Assembly (NCBI RefSeq): GCF_004803755.1
Contig: NZ_CP032311.1
Span: 432,501-496,500 of the forward strand
Source: Pseudomonas sp. DG56-2
GTDB taxonomy: Bacteria; Pseudomonadota; Gammaproteobacteria; Pseudomonadales; Pseudomonadaceae
DNA: 64,000 nt
Direction of reading: 5' to 3'
The position numbers and the translations under genes were made by a program. The notes under the pieces are model-generated. The model was not told where the DNA came from. It saw only the letters and a list, made by a program, of their open reading frames with translations, and searched no databases. Below, piece after piece: positions 1 to 9,593 of this stretch; the first letter of the stretch is position 1, and each line of letters starts with the position of its first letter.

Positions 1-838
1 CCACATCATTACTGCAAGCCAGAGCTGCCACGGCCGGAGCCTGGGCGCGTTGTCGGCTTCCGATCCTTCACAGTGCATTCGCTGTGAGCCGGAACTGCCA
101 GGCTTCAGCAAGGTACCCTTCAATGATCTGGAGGCACTGCACGCCGCTGTCGATTCGCGCACCGTGGCGATCATGCTTGAGCCTATTCAGGGCGAAGCCG
201 GAGTCATTCCGGCGACTGCTGCCTACCTCAAGGGCGTCGAACGCCTGTGCCGTGAGTTAGGCATTCTGTTGATACTCGATGAAGTGCAGACCGGTGTCGG
301 CCGCTGTGGCGCACTGCTTGCCGAGCAAACCTACGACGTGCGCGCCGACATCATCACCTTGGGCAAGGGTTTGGGGGGTGGTGTACCCCTGGCCGCGTTG
401 CTGGCCCGTGGCAGTGCTTGCTGCGCCGAAGCGGGCGAGCTGGAAGGCAGCCACCATGGCAATGCGCTGATGACTGCTGCCGGTCTTGCGGTATTGGAGA
501 CTGTGCTGGAACCGGGCTTTTTTGAACACGTCCAGGATTCCGGCCGGCACCTACGTGATGGCTTGAGCCGCCTCGCTGGCCGCTACGGACAGCGTGAAGT
601 ACGCGGCCAGGGCCTGCTGTGGGCGCTACAGCTTAGCGAAGACAATGCCGCTGAACTGGTCAAGGCCGCGCTGCATGAAGGTCTGCTACTCAATGCACCG
701 CAAGCCGATGTGCTGCGGTTGTCGCCGGCACTGACCGTAAGCAAGGGCAATATCGATGAAATGCTGTTGCGTCTGGCCAGGGCTTTTGCCCGGGTGCATT
801 CGGCGCAACAGCATCAGCGGCGTGAAGCCACTGCCTGA
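1..838 (+). CDS. Class III aminotransferase (acetylornithine aminotransferase-like), 5' truncated by window edge
   Basis: The reading frame is open from base 2, so the gene begins before the window; the first in-frame TTG near base 50 is internal. It encodes a pyridoxal-phosphate aminotransferase of the ArgD/AstC/ornithine-aminotransferase class, cytoplasmic. The visible part starts in the cofactor-binding half (a SCHGRSLGALSA segment like the HGRT motif of the family), then EPIQGEAG, the LDEVQTGVGRCG segment with the PLP-contacting Asp, and the Schiff-base lysine in LGKGLGGGVP (codon about 365-367). The C-terminal small domain is complete. An intrinsic terminator follows at once. Substrate cannot be fixed from sequence; N-acetylornithine or another omega-amine is likely. 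A PQQ-linked aminotransferase has been described beside pqq genes in other Pseudomonas, so that association is possible. Confidence 0.85.
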   Translation, partial: HIITASQSCHGRSLGALSASDPSQCIRCEPELPGFSKVPFNDLEALHAAVDSRTVAIMLEPIQGEAGVIPATAAYLKGVERLCRELGILLILDEVQTGVGRCGALLAEQTYDVRADIITLGKGLGGGVPLAALLARGSACCAEAGELEGSHHGNALMTAAGLAVLETVLEPGFFEHVQDSGRHLRDGLSRLAGRYGQREVRGQGLLWALQLSEDNAAELVKAALHEGLLLNAPQADVLRLSPALTVSKGNIDEMLLRLARAFARVHSAQQHQRREATA

Positions 839-886
839 TTTTTCACCTTTGGTGAAGTAACCGAACCGTCTCGCGTTCCTGCGCAT

Positions 887-926
887 CGCCCCGGGCCTGC
901 AGTTTTTGGCCTGGGGCGTTTTTTTA
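887..926 (+). terminator. Rho-independent terminator after the aminotransferase
   Basis: An 11-bp stem, cgccccgggcc with ggcctggggcg (one G-T pair), surrounds a short T-rich loop and is followed by a run of eight T. It lies about 50 bp after the aminotransferase stop and on the same strand. Confidence 0.85.
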
Positions 927-999
927 TCTGCGTTGGGTGGGTTGAACCCTTGTGCAGCGCTACAGTCAGTTCTAGTACATCATTGAAGGGAACTGCCCA

Positions 1000-1158
1000 A
1001 TGGACTTTATTCGCATCATCATCGCCATTCTCCTGCCGCCACTTGGCGTATTCCTGCAGGTCGGCTTTGGCGGCGCCTTCTGGCTCAACATTCTGCTGAC
1101 GTTGCTGGGCTACATTCCGGGCATCGTCCATGCGGTGTACATCATCGCCAAGCGATAA
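1000..1158 (+). CDS. Small Pmp3/YqaE-family membrane protein, 52 aa
   Basis: A 52-residue, almost wholly hydrophobic protein starting MDFIRIIIAILLPPLGVFLQ, with two membrane segments (about residues 5-21 and 27-48) around a Gly-rich turn GFGGAFW and a basic AKR end. The PPLGVFLQ-GFGGxFWLNILLTLLGYIPGIVHA pattern is typical of the Pmp3/YqaE (UPF0057) family, stress-associated proteolipids thought to affect membrane potential. A GAAGGGA ribosome-binding site lies 8 bases before the ATG. It stands alone between a terminator and the convergent peptidase gene. Family assignment is confident; physiological role in this organism is unknown. Confidence 0.88.
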   Translation: MDFIRIIIAILLPPLGVFLQVGFGGAFWLNILLTLLGYIPGIVHAVYIIAKR

Positions 1159-1201
1159 CCTTCAACGCTGCTGGCAGTGCGCACAAGGCCAAGCCAACCC
1201 T

Positions 1202-3040
1202 TCAGGTGTCTTGCAGCACCTGCCGATAAAACTTCCATTCCTCTTCCAGCGCATGGGCAAGGTTGGCCGCCGTGCGAAAGCCGTGGCGTTCCGAGGGGTA
1301 GAAATGCCCCTCGGCACGAATACCGTTGGCTTTGAGCGCAGCAAGCATTGAGCGGGTCTGTTCTGGCATTACCACGGCATCCAGTTCGCCCTGAAAGAAA
1401 ATCACCGGTACCTTGATGTTCGCTGCGTGCAACAACGGTGTACGTTGTTGGTAGCGCTCGGCATCCTTGAGCGGATCACCGATCAGCCAGTCCAGGTAGT
1501 CACCTTCGAATTTGTGCGTTGCGCGAGCCAGGGCCTGGGGATCACTGACACCATAAAGACTGGCGCCAGCGCGGAAAACAGAGTGAAAGGCCAGCGCGCA
1601 AAGCGTGGTGTAACCCCCGGCGCTGCCGCCGCGAATGAATGCCTTGGTCGGATCGATCAAGCCACGTGCGGCCAAGTGCTCGACTACCGAGCACGCATCT
1701 TCGACGTCGATTTCCCCCCAGCGCAGGTGCAGGGCCTGGCGGTAGGCGCGACCGTAGCCGCTGCTGCCGCGGTAGTTGAGGTCGGCCACGGCGAAGCCGC
1801 GTTGGGTCCAGTATTGAATACGCGGATCAAGCGCCGGGTAGCAGGCCGAGGTTGGGCCACCATGCACAAAGACGATCAGGGGCGGGCGCTGTACATTGTC
1901 CATTGCCGGATAGAAGAAACCGTGGGCGACGCCGTTACCGCTGGGATAGCGCAAAGGCTGTGGACAACTGATGCGTTCAGCAGGCAAGGGCCGTGCGCCA
2001 CCCGCCAGGACCTTTACGTTGTGGTTGATGCGATCAATGGCAATGACCGCCGACGGGCAGGTCGGTGATGCAGCGATGGCGTAGAAAGAGTTCTGATCCA
2101 GGTCCAGGCAGCGAAAACGGCTGTAGGGCGTGTCGATCAGGTGCCGCGAACCATCGATGTGGTACTGGCCCAAACGACTGAAACCGTCTTCGAACCACGT
2201 GGCCAGATAGTGGTGTTCATCCACTTCAAGCCAAGTGCAGGCACCCATTTGCCACGGTGCTGCAGCATGATCGGCATGTGCGGCGGGCAGGGCGCTCCAG
2301 CCCTGTGCGGTTTCTGCCCAGGGTTGCCAGAAGCCGTTGCGATCTGACAGACAATACAAACGGCCGACGCTATCGAAACGTGGCTGCTGCAGGGATTGCG
2401 CCGGCCCTTGGTTGCCGGCGATGCAGCGTGGCGGGCCCCACTGGCTATTCGATTTGCGTTCACTGCAAAGCAAGCGCGTGGCGGTCCAGGGCTGGTTGGG
2501 CCTGCTCCATTCGATCCACGCCAGTCGCGAGCCATCATCGCTCAAGGTCGGTGCGGCATAAAAATCCGCACCTTCGGCCAACACCTCACGCCACTGCGCG
2601 GATATTGCCACCAGGCGATGTTCCACGTGATCTGCGCAATGGGTTTCTTCAACGGCCAGAACCTTGCCAGCAGCCCAGCGCAGATCACCGTAACGGCGCT
2701 CGCCCTGGGTCAGCGGTTGGGGCAGGCCGCCGAGCAGATCCTGGGTGTAGAGTTGTTGGTCGGCCTCGTTGACGAACACCAGGCCTTCATCGTTCAGGCA
2801 AAAGCTGCCGCCGCCGTATTCATAGACGCGACTGCGAACGCTAAAGCCATCCGGCGTCAGGCAGTGCGCCTGGCCGTCGCGCCACTGCCAGACGCGGCAA
2901 GCGCCATCGCGGGGACGGAACTCGTTCCAGAACAGGCCTTGCGGCCCAACCTTCAATTCGGCGAAGTCGGTGCCGGCAGCTACTGCCTGTTCGGCGCTGA
3001 ATCGCTCAGCTGCGGAAGATGACTCGGGAGTTACGCTCAT
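1202..3040 (-). CDS. S9-family prolyl oligopeptidase-like peptidase of the PQQ cluster (PqqM-like)
   Basis: 612 residues, with an N-terminal beta-propeller-like half (to about residue 370) and a C-terminal alpha/beta-hydrolase domain. The catalytic serine sits in RGGSAGGY, the aspartate in [11 protein letters not shown] and the histidine in SERHGF, so the triad is intact. [13 protein letters not shown] forms the oxyanion-loop region. There is no signal peptide, so it should be cytoplasmic. It is the last gene of the pqq series and its start overlaps the end of pqqE by 35 bases, implying translational coupling. Homologues next to pqqE are called pqqM (or pqqG) in some pseudomonads; a role in trimming PqqA or in peptide turnover is plausible but not shown by sequence. 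Confidence 0.85.
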   Translation of the reverse strand: MSVTPESSSAAERFSAEQAVAAGTDFAELKVGPQGLFWNEFRPRDGACRVWQWRDGQAHCLTPDGFSVRSRVYEYGGGSFCLNDEGLVFVNEADQQLYTQDLLGGLPQPLTQGERRYGDLRWAAGKVLAVEETHCADHVEHRLVAISAQWREVLAEGADFYAAPTLSDDGSRLAWIEWSRPNQPWTATRLLCSERKSNSQWGPPRCIAGNQGPAQSLQQPRFDSVGRLYCLSDRNGFWQPWAETAQGWSALPAAHADHAAAPWQMGACTWLEVDEHHYLATWFEDGFSRLGQYHIDGSRHLIDTPYSRFRCLDLDQNSFYAIAASPTCPSAVIAIDRINHNVKVLAGGARPLPAERISCPQPLRYPSGNGVAHGFFYPAMDNVQRPPLIVFVHGGPTSACYPALDPRIQYWTQRGFAVADLNYRGSSGYGRAYRQALHLRWGEIDVEDACSVVEHLAARGLIDPTKAFIRGGSAGGYTTLCALAFHSVFRAGASLYGVSDPQALARATHKFEGDYLDWLIGDPLKDAERYQQRTPLLHAANIKVPVIFFQGELDAVVMPEQTRSMLAALKANGIRAEGHFYPSERHGFRTAANLAHALEEEWKFYRQVLQDT

Positions 3041-4145
3041 TGCGAAAGGTCAACTCATCAATGTTCAACTGGGCGTGCTCGGCTTCCTCGCGGGCCTTGA
3101 GAATGATCCCATGGTCCGCAGATTTGGCGCAGACCGGGTCAGCGTTACTGGCGTCGCCGGTGAGCATGTAGGCCTGGCAGCGGCAGCCGCCGAAGTCCTT
3201 TTCCTTTTCATCGCAGGAGCGGCACGGCTCAGGCATCCAGTCGTAACCGCGGAAGCGGTTGAAACCGAACGAGTCGTACCAGATGTGTTGCATGCTGTGA
3301 TCGCGCACATTGGGAAACTGCACCGGTAGTTGTCGCGCGCCGTGGCAAGGCAAGGCGGTGCCATCCGGTGTGACGGTAAGGAACACGCTACCCCAACCGT
3401 TCATGCAGCCTTTGGGACGTTCTTCGTAGTAGTCGGGCGTGACAAAAATCAGCTTGCACGGGTTACCGGCGGCCTTGAGCCGCTCGCGGTACTCGTTGGT
3501 GATGCGTTCGGCTCGCTCCAACTGCGCTCGGGTTGGCAGCAGACCGACCCGGTTCAAATGGGCCCAGCCGTAGAACTGACAGGTGGCCAGTTCGACAAAA
3601 TCGGCCTCAAGCGCGATACACAGCTCGATGATGCGATCGATCTTGTCGATGTTGTGACGGTGGGTGACGAAATTGAGCACCATCGGATAGCCATGAGCTT
3701 TCACCGCTCGAGCCATCTCGAGCTTTTGCGCAAAAGCCTTTTTCGAACCGGCCAGCAAATTGTTCACCTGCTCATCGCTGGCCTGAAAACTGATCTGGAT
3801 ATGGTCCAGGCCAGCTTCTTTGAAGGTCGCTATTTTTTGCTCGGTAAGCCCGATGCCGGAGGTGATCAAGTTGGTGTAGTAGCCCAGGCGCCGGCCTTCG
3901 CCGATCAACTCGGCCAGGTCCTGGCGCACCAGCGGCTCGCCACCGGAAAACCCCAGCTGTGCGGCGCCCATTTCCCGGGCCTCGGCCATAACCTTGAACC
4001 ACTGCTCGGTGCTCAGTTCCTGGCCTTGGGTGGCGAAATCCAACGGGTTCGAGCAGTAGGGGCATTGCAGTGGGCAGCGGTAGGTCAGCTCGGCGAGCAG
4101 CCACAGCGGTAACCCGACCTCAGGCTTGGCCGCTACTTCACTCAA
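3006..4145 (-). CDS. pqqE: PQQ biosynthesis radical SAM enzyme PqqE
   Basis: 379 residues. PqqE makes the carbon-carbon crosslink between the Glu and Tyr side chains of the precursor peptide PqqA, working with the PqqD chaperone. The radical SAM cluster motif CPLQCPYC (CX3CX2C) lies near residue 23, followed by GFSGGEPL for SAM binding. The C-terminal SPASM cysteines are present in [33 protein letters not shown] choose the TTG at 4145-4143, which gives the family-typical start (M)[16 protein letters not shown] and overlaps the pqqD stop by 8 bases. A longer frame upstream lies wholly inside pqqD in another frame and is a shadow. Confidence 0.96.
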   Translation of the reverse strand: MSEVAAKPEVGLPLWLLAELTYRCPLQCPYCSNPLDFATQGQELSTEQWFKVMAEAREMGAAQLGFSGGEPLVRQDLAELIGEGRRLGYYTNLITSGIGLTEQKIATFKEAGLDHIQISFQASDEQVNNLLAGSKKAFAQKLEMARAVKAHGYPMVLNFVTHRHNIDKIDRIIELCIALEADFVELATCQFYGWAHLNRVGLLPTRAQLERAERITNEYRERLKAAGNPCKLIFVTPDYYEERPKGCMNGWGSVFLTVTPDGTALPCHGARQLPVQFPNVRDHSMQHIWYDSFGFNRFRGYDWMPEPCRSCDEKEKDFGGCRCQAYMLTGDASNADPVCAKSADHGIILKAREEAEHAQLNIDELTFRNERNSRVIFRS

Positions 4146-4413
4146 GGACGATCCAGTGTTCGGCACGGGCGACCTCCATGAACTGCTCGATATCATCACC
4201 GAGCTCGGGTACCCCGGGGAATTGCTTGTCCAGCTCGGCAATGATTCCAGCAACATCACGCTGGCCATCGATCAGCCCACCGATCAGGGCTGCACTTTCA
4301 TTCAGTTTGATCATGCCTTCGGGATAGAGCAAGACATGTCCCTTTTGCGCTGGCTCGTATTGGAAGCGGTAGCCCGGCCGCCATTTTGGGGTTTGCGTAC
4401 GATCAAAACTCAT
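4138..4413 (-). CDS. pqqD: PqqA-binding peptide chaperone PqqD
   Basis: 91 residues, the usual length. PqqD is a RiPP recognition element with a winged-helix-like fold that binds PqqA and presents it to PqqE. The sequence shows the typical [23 protein letters not shown] core and the helical C-terminus with [15 protein letters not shown]. It overlaps pqqC by 4 bases (ATGA type) and pqqE by 8, so the three are translationally coupled. Confidence 0.96.
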   Translation of the reverse strand: MSFDRTQTPKWRPGYRFQYEPAQKGHVLLYPEGMIKLNESAALIGGLIDGQRDVAGIIAELDKQFPGVPELGDDIEQFMEVARAEHWIVLE

Positions 4414-5165
4414 AAGGTGATTCCTTTGTGCCAGACCCGTTCGCTGGTAACGCTGTGGTAGGGCGGACGGTTCAGCTCATAGGCCATGCTCATGGCGTCG
4501 AGCATGCTCCACAAAATATCCAGCTTGAACTGCAGGATCTCCAGCATGCGCTGCTGGCCCTCAACAGTAGTGTAGTGCTGCAGCGTGATTGCCAGCCCAT
4601 GTTCGACATCCCGGCGCGCCTGGCCCAGGCGCGTACGGAAGTACTCGTAACCAGCCGGGTCGATCCAGGGATAGTGTTGCGGCCAGCTGTCCAGGCGCGA
4701 TTGGTGGATCTGCGGGGCAAACAGTTCGGTCAGCGAACTGCTGGCGGCTTCCTGCCAGCTGGCACGGCGAGCAAAATTCACATAGGCGTCCACAGCAAAG
4801 CGCACACCGGGAAGCACCAGCTCTTGGGAGCGCAACTGCTCGGGATCCAGCCCTACCGCCTGGCCCAGGCGCAGCCACGCCTCGATGCCACCGTCCTCGC
4901 CAGGTGCACCGTCATGGTCGAGCAGGCGCTGGATCCACTCTCGACGAATCTCGCGGTCCGGGCAGTTGGCCAGAATTGCCGCATCCTTGAGGGGGATGTT
5001 GACCTGGTAGTAGAACCGGTTGGCTACCCAACCCTGAATCTGTTCGCGGCTGGCCCGGCCTTCGTACATCGCCACATGATAGGGGTGATGGATGTGGTAG
5101 TACGCGCCTTTGGCGCGCAGGGCATGTTCGAATTCGGCGGGGGACAGCGCTGTGGCGTCGCTCAT
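4410..5165 (-). CDS. pqqC: Pyrroloquinoline-quinone synthase PqqC
   Basis: 251 residues, all-helical heme-oxygenase-like fold without heme. PqqC carries out the last step of PQQ synthesis, ring closure and eight-electron oxidation of AHQQ. Recognised by [18 protein letters not shown] near the N-terminus, by [20 protein letters not shown], and by the C-terminal [20 protein letters not shown] helix. An AGGAG-type site precedes the ATG, 11 bases after pqqB ends. The product is the redox cofactor of periplasmic glucose and alcohol dehydrogenases. Confidence 0.96.
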   Translation of the reverse strand: MSDATALSPAEFEHALRAKGAYYHIHHPYHVAMYEGRASREQIQGWVANRFYYQVNIPLKDAAILANCPDREIRREWIQRLLDHDGAPGEDGGIEAWLRLGQAVGLDPEQLRSQELVLPGVRFAVDAYVNFARRASWQEAASSSLTELFAPQIHQSRLDSWPQHYPWIDPAGYEYFRTRLGQARRDVEHGLAITLQHYTTVEGQQRMLEILQFKLDILWSMLDAMSMAYELNRPPYHSVTSERVWHKGITL

Positions 5166-5176
5166 GTCAGCTCCTG

Positions 5177-6088
5177 CTAAAGGGTGATGCTCATGCCGTC
5201 GAAGGCTACTTCGACGCCACGGCGATCCAGTTCGGCGCGTTCGGCCGAATCTTCATCGAGAATCGGGTTGGTGTTGTTGATGTGGATAAGCACCTTGCGT
5301 TGGGTTGGAAAACCCTCAAGGACTTCCAGCATCCCACCCGGTCCATTCTGCGCCAAATGACCCATTTCGCGGCCGGTGCGAGTGCCGACACCACGGCGCT
5401 GCATTTCATCGTCCTCCCACAAGGTGCCATCCACCAGCAGGCAATCGGCGTCACCCATCATCTGCAGCAGATGGTCGTCCACTTGGCCCAGCCCCGGGGC
5501 GTAGAACAGTTTGCCACCCGTACGCAGGTCTTCGATCATCAGGCCGAGGTTGTCGCCTGGATGAGGGTCGAAACGGTGTGGCGAGTAGGGCGGGGCTGCG
5601 CTGCGCAGCGGGAAGGGGGTAAAGCGCAGGTTCGGGCATGCTTCGACGACAAAGCTGCCTTGCAGTTCGATGCGGTTCCACTGCAGGCCGCCATTCCAAT
5701 GACTGAGCATGGTGAACAAGGGAAAACCGGTGGAGAGGTCTTGATGGACCATCTCGGTGCACCACACCTGATGCGGGCAGCCTTCACGCAGGCTCAGCAG
5801 GCCGGTGGTGTGATCGATCTGGCTGTCGAGCAGGACAATGGCGTTGATGCCACTGTCGCGCAAGGCGCGCGCGGGCTGCATGGGCGCGAACGCCTGCAGT
5901 TGTGCACGAATATCCGGCGAGGCGTTGCACAGTACCCAGTGAATACCGTCGTCAGACAGGGCGATCGACGATTGGGTGCGCGCCGTGGCTCGCAACGTGC
6001 CGTCGCGAAAGCCTTTGCAGTTCACGCAGTTGCAGTTCCACTGCGGGAAACCGCCACCTGCGGCGGAACCTAGAATCTGGATGTACAT
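5177..6088 (-). CDS. pqqB: PQQ biosynthesis metallo-hydrolase-fold protein PqqB
   Basis: 303 residues, metallo-beta-lactamase fold. The N-terminus [19 protein letters not shown] is characteristic, followed by the CxCxxC zinc site ([13 protein letters not shown]). [15 protein letters not shown] replaces the canonical HxHxDH motif, as is usual in PqqB. It is proposed to hydroxylate the crosslinked Glu-Tyr intermediate. It follows pqqA after a 67-base gap that holds a hairpin with a T run, so pqqB-E should be expressed below pqqA. Confidence 0.95.
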   Translation of the reverse strand: MYIQILGSAAGGGFPQWNCNCVNCKGFRDGTLRATARTQSSIALSDDGIHWVLCNASPDIRAQLQAFAPMQPARALRDSGINAIVLLDSQIDHTTGLLSLREGCPHQVWCTEMVHQDLSTGFPLFTMLSHWNGGLQWNRIELQGSFVVEACPNLRFTPFPLRSAAPPYSPHRFDPHPGDNLGLMIEDLRTGGKLFYAPGLGQVDDHLLQMMGDADCLLVDGTLWEDDEMQRRGVGTRTGREMGHLAQNGPGGMLEVLEGFPTQRKVLIHINNTNPILDEDSAERAELDRRGVEVAFDGMSITL

Positions 6089-6109
6089 GGCTACTCCTGC
6101 CGGCTCTTG

Positions 6110-6140
6110 AAATAAAAACGCCCCGGTTGACCGAGGCGTT
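6110..6140 (-). terminator. Attenuator-like hairpin between pqqA and pqqB
   Basis: On the minus strand AACGCC-T-CGG-tcaa-CCG-G-GGCGTT forms a 9-pair stem with one mismatch and a four-base loop, followed by TTTTTATTT. It lies 16 bases after the pqqA stop and ahead of pqqB, inside an evident operon. A partial terminator here would give high pqqA and lower pqqB-E transcript, as is known for pqq operons. Confidence 0.75.
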
Positions 6141-6155
6141 GCACCGCAGGCGGAT

Positions 6156-6227
6156 TCAGCGGCTTGCGAAATACATGGTCACTTCAAAGCCGATACGCAG
6201 ATCAGTGTAAGCAGGTTTTGTCCACAT
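6156..6227 (-). CDS. pqqA: PQQ precursor peptide PqqA, 23 aa
   Basis: A 23-residue ribosomally made precursor, [20 protein letters not shown] followed by ASR. The conserved Glu15 and Tyr19 (E-x3-Y) are the two residues that are crosslinked and excised to become PQQ. A strong AAGGAG site lies 7 bases before the ATG. It is too short for ordinary gene calls but is unmistakable from sequence and position between pqqF and pqqB. Confidence 0.97.
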   Translation of the reverse strand: MWTKPAYTDLRIGFEVTMYFASR

Positions 6228-6386
6228 GGATTGACTCCTTCCGGATGGGGCTGGGGTTTGACAGCTACCTATTTAGTCCTCATGGGTCATGAGGGGTTCA
6301 AATAGCTGGGATTGCGCTATCTTACTAAAATTCTACGTACTGAATGGTTAAATCCTCGATAAACGTCGTTACATATTCAGTAAGAA
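6228..6386 (-). promoter_or_regulatory. pqqA upstream region with perfect 7-bp inverted repeat
   Basis: The 159 bases between pqqF and pqqA are AT-richer than the genes. They contain CCTCATG-ggt-CATGAGG at 6278-6294, a perfect inverted repeat 51-67 bases before the pqqA start codon. It could be an operator or a 5' leader hairpin. No -10/-35 pair stands out clearly enough to name. Confidence 0.45.
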
Positions 6387-8738
6387 TCAGGGCTTCGACC
6401 AGTCGCCACAAAGAGCGGCAGGACCATTTGCCAAGCACAGCCAGCCTCGTTTGGCCTGTACCAGATCATCTGCACACTGGCGCAGCATTGCCTCATCGAC
6501 TGCGTGAATCTGCTGTTGAAGTGCGTGCAAAGACGCCTTGCTACGCCCAGCCAGGAGCGCCTGCCAGGCCCATTCGGCGACCTCGGCGTTGCCCATTGCC
6601 GGCTCACTCATTTGCTCGGCCAGTGCCTGACGGATCTCGGCGTCGCAGTGCAGGGTAGAAGGTAGCGGGGTGAGAAACCCATGGATATGCTCGATGATTT
6701 GCTCATGGCTGGCATTCGGCGACTGCACGCCGAACACCAGGCCGTTTATACCCTGGATCTGACGGAAGGCGCTGAAAACGGCGTAGCCCAGCTGCAATTC
6801 GACGCGCAAGCGTTGATAAAACGGCCCTTGAATGTGCTGCGCCAACAAGCGTGCGCAGGCCTCGTCATCGGTGGATAACGGGCAGAACAGCAGCAGTGCC
6901 TGTTCACTGGCCGCAGGTGGCAGCATTTTCCAAACGCGCTCGGTTCGTGCAGACGCGGGGTAAAGCAGGCCCGGATCCCCAGGTACGTGTTGCAGCACTC
7001 TGTTGAGGGCTTGCTGCGCAGGCTGGTCCAGCCCTGTTGCCATTGCCTGCCATCGTGCGTGCGTCCAGAGCCGTTGGAGATCGCTTTGACGAACATCGCC
7101 TGCGTGCAGGGAGGCGTCGGGGCCGCCGATGAGTTGCTCGGGAAGTTGCTGGAGCAAGGCGCGGATTGGCATCTTATTGACTTCACGGGCAGACCTCGCA
7201 GTCCAGCTGAAGGCATCTGGATGCTGCAGTACCTGCAGTGTTTCCGCCATTACCGCAACGACAGCGTCAGGGCTGCCCGCACAGCGTAATTGCCAGAACC
7301 TGGCACAGGAATCGAACTGCAACGTGACCCCAGCCCTTTGCGCACGTTCGCGCAATGGCTGCAGCGCGTGGTCGAGCACCTGCCAGAGTCGTTCATCGAT
7401 TCCCGCGCTCACTTGCCAGCGCACATAAACGAAACCTTGCTGGCGTGTCGGCGGCAGCAGCGAACTGATGGATAAGCCTGTAGGCGTTACGCGGGTGCGC
7501 TGATCGACAGGCTGATGTATCGCGAGCAACGGTTCTGCAGCAGGCAAGTGCCACCGTTCGAGGGCCAACGGCAAGGTGTTGTGCACAAGCGCCTCGAGCA
7601 AACTGTTCAAGACTTGCTCGGCTTGGTCGTCCAAGGCCTGATAGGGGCGAGAGGCGCTGTCTCGACAGGCTAACTCCAAGGCCGACGCGGCGTGTGCACG
7701 ACGGCACTGCAAGTTTACGTACTCCTGTTTTATCGAGGTTCGGTCGACGTCGCGGAAAAACCTCAACCAATCCGTAAACAGCCCTCGCAGTTGTTCATCA
7801 GTAGCACCACCGTCAAGCTTAAGGCGGGTGAGCAGCAGTGCCTGCCCCGCAAAGCTGTAAAGGGCGTTGAACTCGAGTGCTTGTCCCCAGCCTCGCCGAC
7901 GAAGCGCCGAGAGCAGCCCGCCGGGGCGCGCATCGGTGAGCCAGGTGGCGAGAAATTCGATCGCCTGTTCCATCCCCGCAGGCTGGTTTTCGATGGCGTG
8001 CAAAAGGTCCAGGTGTTGTCCACTGCGCTGTGCTGTGAGCTTGTCATCGACAAGTCTCGCCACTGCCGCCTGCTCTATTCGTTCACCTGGGGTGAAATTG
8101 CGGGCGGCGGCGCATGCCATGGTTTGTAGCTGCTCAAGACTTTGTGGCCCGCTCAGGCTCAGGACCATTTGTCCGGCTTGGTAGAAACGTTGGTGATACG
8201 TTCGCAAGGCCGTCTGAAAGGCGTGACTGTGGATCGGCAGGCTATAGCGATTGCCTGCATGGAAAGCACTCAGCGGGTGCCCCCTGGAAACCTGCTGCAG
8301 CAATGCAAACTGCAGCTGAGCTTGAGGATTGCGCGACCAGGCGATGAATTCGGCATGAATCACTTCGCGCTCGCGGGACTGACGCTGCAAATCAAACAGC
8401 GGACGGGCGAGCATTTCGCACAAGCGCTCGAGCCCACCGGCAAATGCTGCCTGCGGGACTTCGAAAAAGTAGTCAGTAGTGCGCTCGCGGGTGCTTGCAT
8501 TGACCTGCCCGCCGTGACGTTGCACATAGCGCATCAGGCCATCGTCGAGGGGGAAGCGGTCATTGCCGAGAAACAGCAGGTGCTCAAGAAAGTGGGCCAG
8601 GCCCGGATGAGCACGTGGGGCGTCATGACTGCCTGCCATCACCCGTATCGCGGCGGCGCAGCGCTTGAGCTGCGGGGCATGGCGTAGCGTGACTTGCAAG
8701 CCATTGTCGAGGGTGAGGTGTTGCACAGTGCTGGGCAT
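6387..8738 (-). CDS. pqqF: M16-family zinc metalloprotease PqqF
   Basis: 783 residues. PqqF is an insulinase-type protease thought to release the crosslinked Glu-Tyr unit from PqqA. The inverted zinc motif HFLEHLLF (HxxEH) is near residue 49, with the third ligand in the downstream EREVIHAEF segment. The second M16 half, from about residue 400, lacks a zinc motif as usual. It lies upstream of pqqA on the same strand and 38 bases after davA. Confidence 0.92.
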   Translation of the reverse strand: MPSTVQHLTLDNGLQVTLRHAPQLKRCAAAIRVMAGSHDAPRAHPGLAHFLEHLLFLGNDRFPLDDGLMRYVQRHGGQVNASTRERTTDYFFEVPQAAFAGGLERLCEMLARPLFDLQRQSREREVIHAEFIAWSRNPQAQLQFALLQQVSRGHPLSAFHAGNRYSLPIHSHAFQTALRTYHQRFYQAGQMVLSLSGPQSLEQLQTMACAAARNFTPGERIEQAAVARLVDDKLTAQRSGQHLDLLHAIENQPAGMEQAIEFLATWLTDARPGGLLSALRRRGWGQALEFNALYSFAGQALLLTRLKLDGGATDEQLRGLFTDWLRFFRDVDRTSIKQEYVNLQCRRAHAASALELACRDSASRPYQALDDQAEQVLNSLLEALVHNTLPLALERWHLPAAEPLLAIHQPVDQRTRVTPTGLSISSLLPPTRQQGFVYVRWQVSAGIDERLWQVLDHALQPLRERAQRAGVTLQFDSCARFWQLRCAGSPDAVVAVMAETLQVLQHPDAFSWTARSAREVNKMPIRALLQQLPEQLIGGPDASLHAGDVRQSDLQRLWTHARWQAMATGLDQPAQQALNRVLQHVPGDPGLLYPASARTERVWKMLPPAASEQALLLFCPLSTDDEACARLLAQHIQGPFYQRLRVELQLGYAVFSAFRQIQGINGLVFGVQSPNASHEQIIEHIHGFLTPLPSTLHCDAEIRQALAEQMSEPAMGNAEVAEWAWQALLAGRSKASLHALQQQIHAVDEAMLRQCADDLVQAKRGWLCLANGPAALCGDWSKP

Positions 8739-8776
8739 GACGGTTCCGTTGTAGCGCGAACCGTCATGCTAGCGGA

Positions 8777-9580
8777 TTATCCGCGATTGCGCGGATCGCC
8801 ATACAGTTCAGGTCGCAGGTCATGCAGGTAAGGGGTGTTGGCGCGACCTTCATGTACCCGTTGCAGGTCCAGGTCTGCCATCAACAGGCACGGGTCGCGA
8901 CTGGCCATGGCCAGAATGCTGCCGTCGGGGCCGACGATGCTGCTTTGCCCGCAATAGTGGATCTCGTCTTCTGCTGCACAGTAGTTGGCATACACCAGGT
9001 AGCACTGGTTTTCGTAAGCACGGGCGCGCACGGTCACCTGGGCAACGAAATCGTAGGGAACCATGTTCGCAGTAGGCACCAGAATCAGTTCGGCGCCGGC
9101 CAAGGCCAGGCGCCGAGCGTTCTCCGGAAACTCGATGTCGTAGCAGATCAACACACCCAGGCGCCATCCGTTCAGCTCCACGACCGGAAAGTGGTCCGGC
9201 CCTGGACTGAACATTGCCCGGTCCAGACCGCCGAACAGATGGGTCTTGCGGTAGTTGCACAAACTGCTGCCGTGAGCGTCGATCAGTTGCACAGCGTTGT
9301 ACACCCGACCATCCTCGGACAGTTCCGGATAACCATAGGCAATGGCGATGCGATTGCTCTGGGCTATCTCTACCACGGCCATGGCCGACGGCCCGTCCTC
9401 GGCCTCGGCCAAACGTGCCACTGCTTCGCTGCCAATGTTGTAGCCGGTCAGGAACATTTCCGGACATACCAGCAACTCGGCACCGCGGGCGGCTGCCAAC
9501 AGCGCCTGCTGGTGCAGGCGCTCGAGGTTGCCGGGTACATCCAATGGCTGCGGTGCACCTTGATACAGCGCGATGCGCAT
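8777..9580 (-). CDS. davA: 5-aminopentanamidase (nitrilase superfamily), DavA-like
   Basis: 267 residues with the start at MRIALYQGAPQPL; a longer frame to 9634 adds residues unlike the family. The nitrilase triad is visible: Glu in LVCPEMFLTGY, Lys in NYRKTHLFGG and Cys in VLICYDIEFPE. DavA hydrolyses 5-aminopentanamide, made by DavB, to 5-aminovalerate and ammonia in lysine catabolism, in the cytoplasm. It follows davB after 13 bases, so the pair is an operon, and pqqF follows after only 38 bases. Confidence 0.92.
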   Translation of the reverse strand: MRIALYQGAPQPLDVPGNLERLHQQALLAAARGAELLVCPEMFLTGYNIGSEAVARLAEAEDGPSAMAVVEIAQSNRIAIAYGYPELSEDGRVYNAVQLIDAHGSSLCNYRKTHLFGGLDRAMFSPGPDHFPVVELNGWRLGVLICYDIEFPENARRLALAGAELILVPTANMVPYDFVAQVTVRARAYENQCYLVYANYCAAEDEIHYCGQSSIVGPDGSILAMASRDPCLLMADLDLQRVHEGRANTPYLHDLRPELYGDPRNRG

Positions 9581-9593
9581 GACGTTACTCCCG

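Noticed and set aside
4146..4268. N-terminal extension of pqqE
   Set aside because: It overlaps pqqD in another frame and has Ser-rich residues unlike the family.
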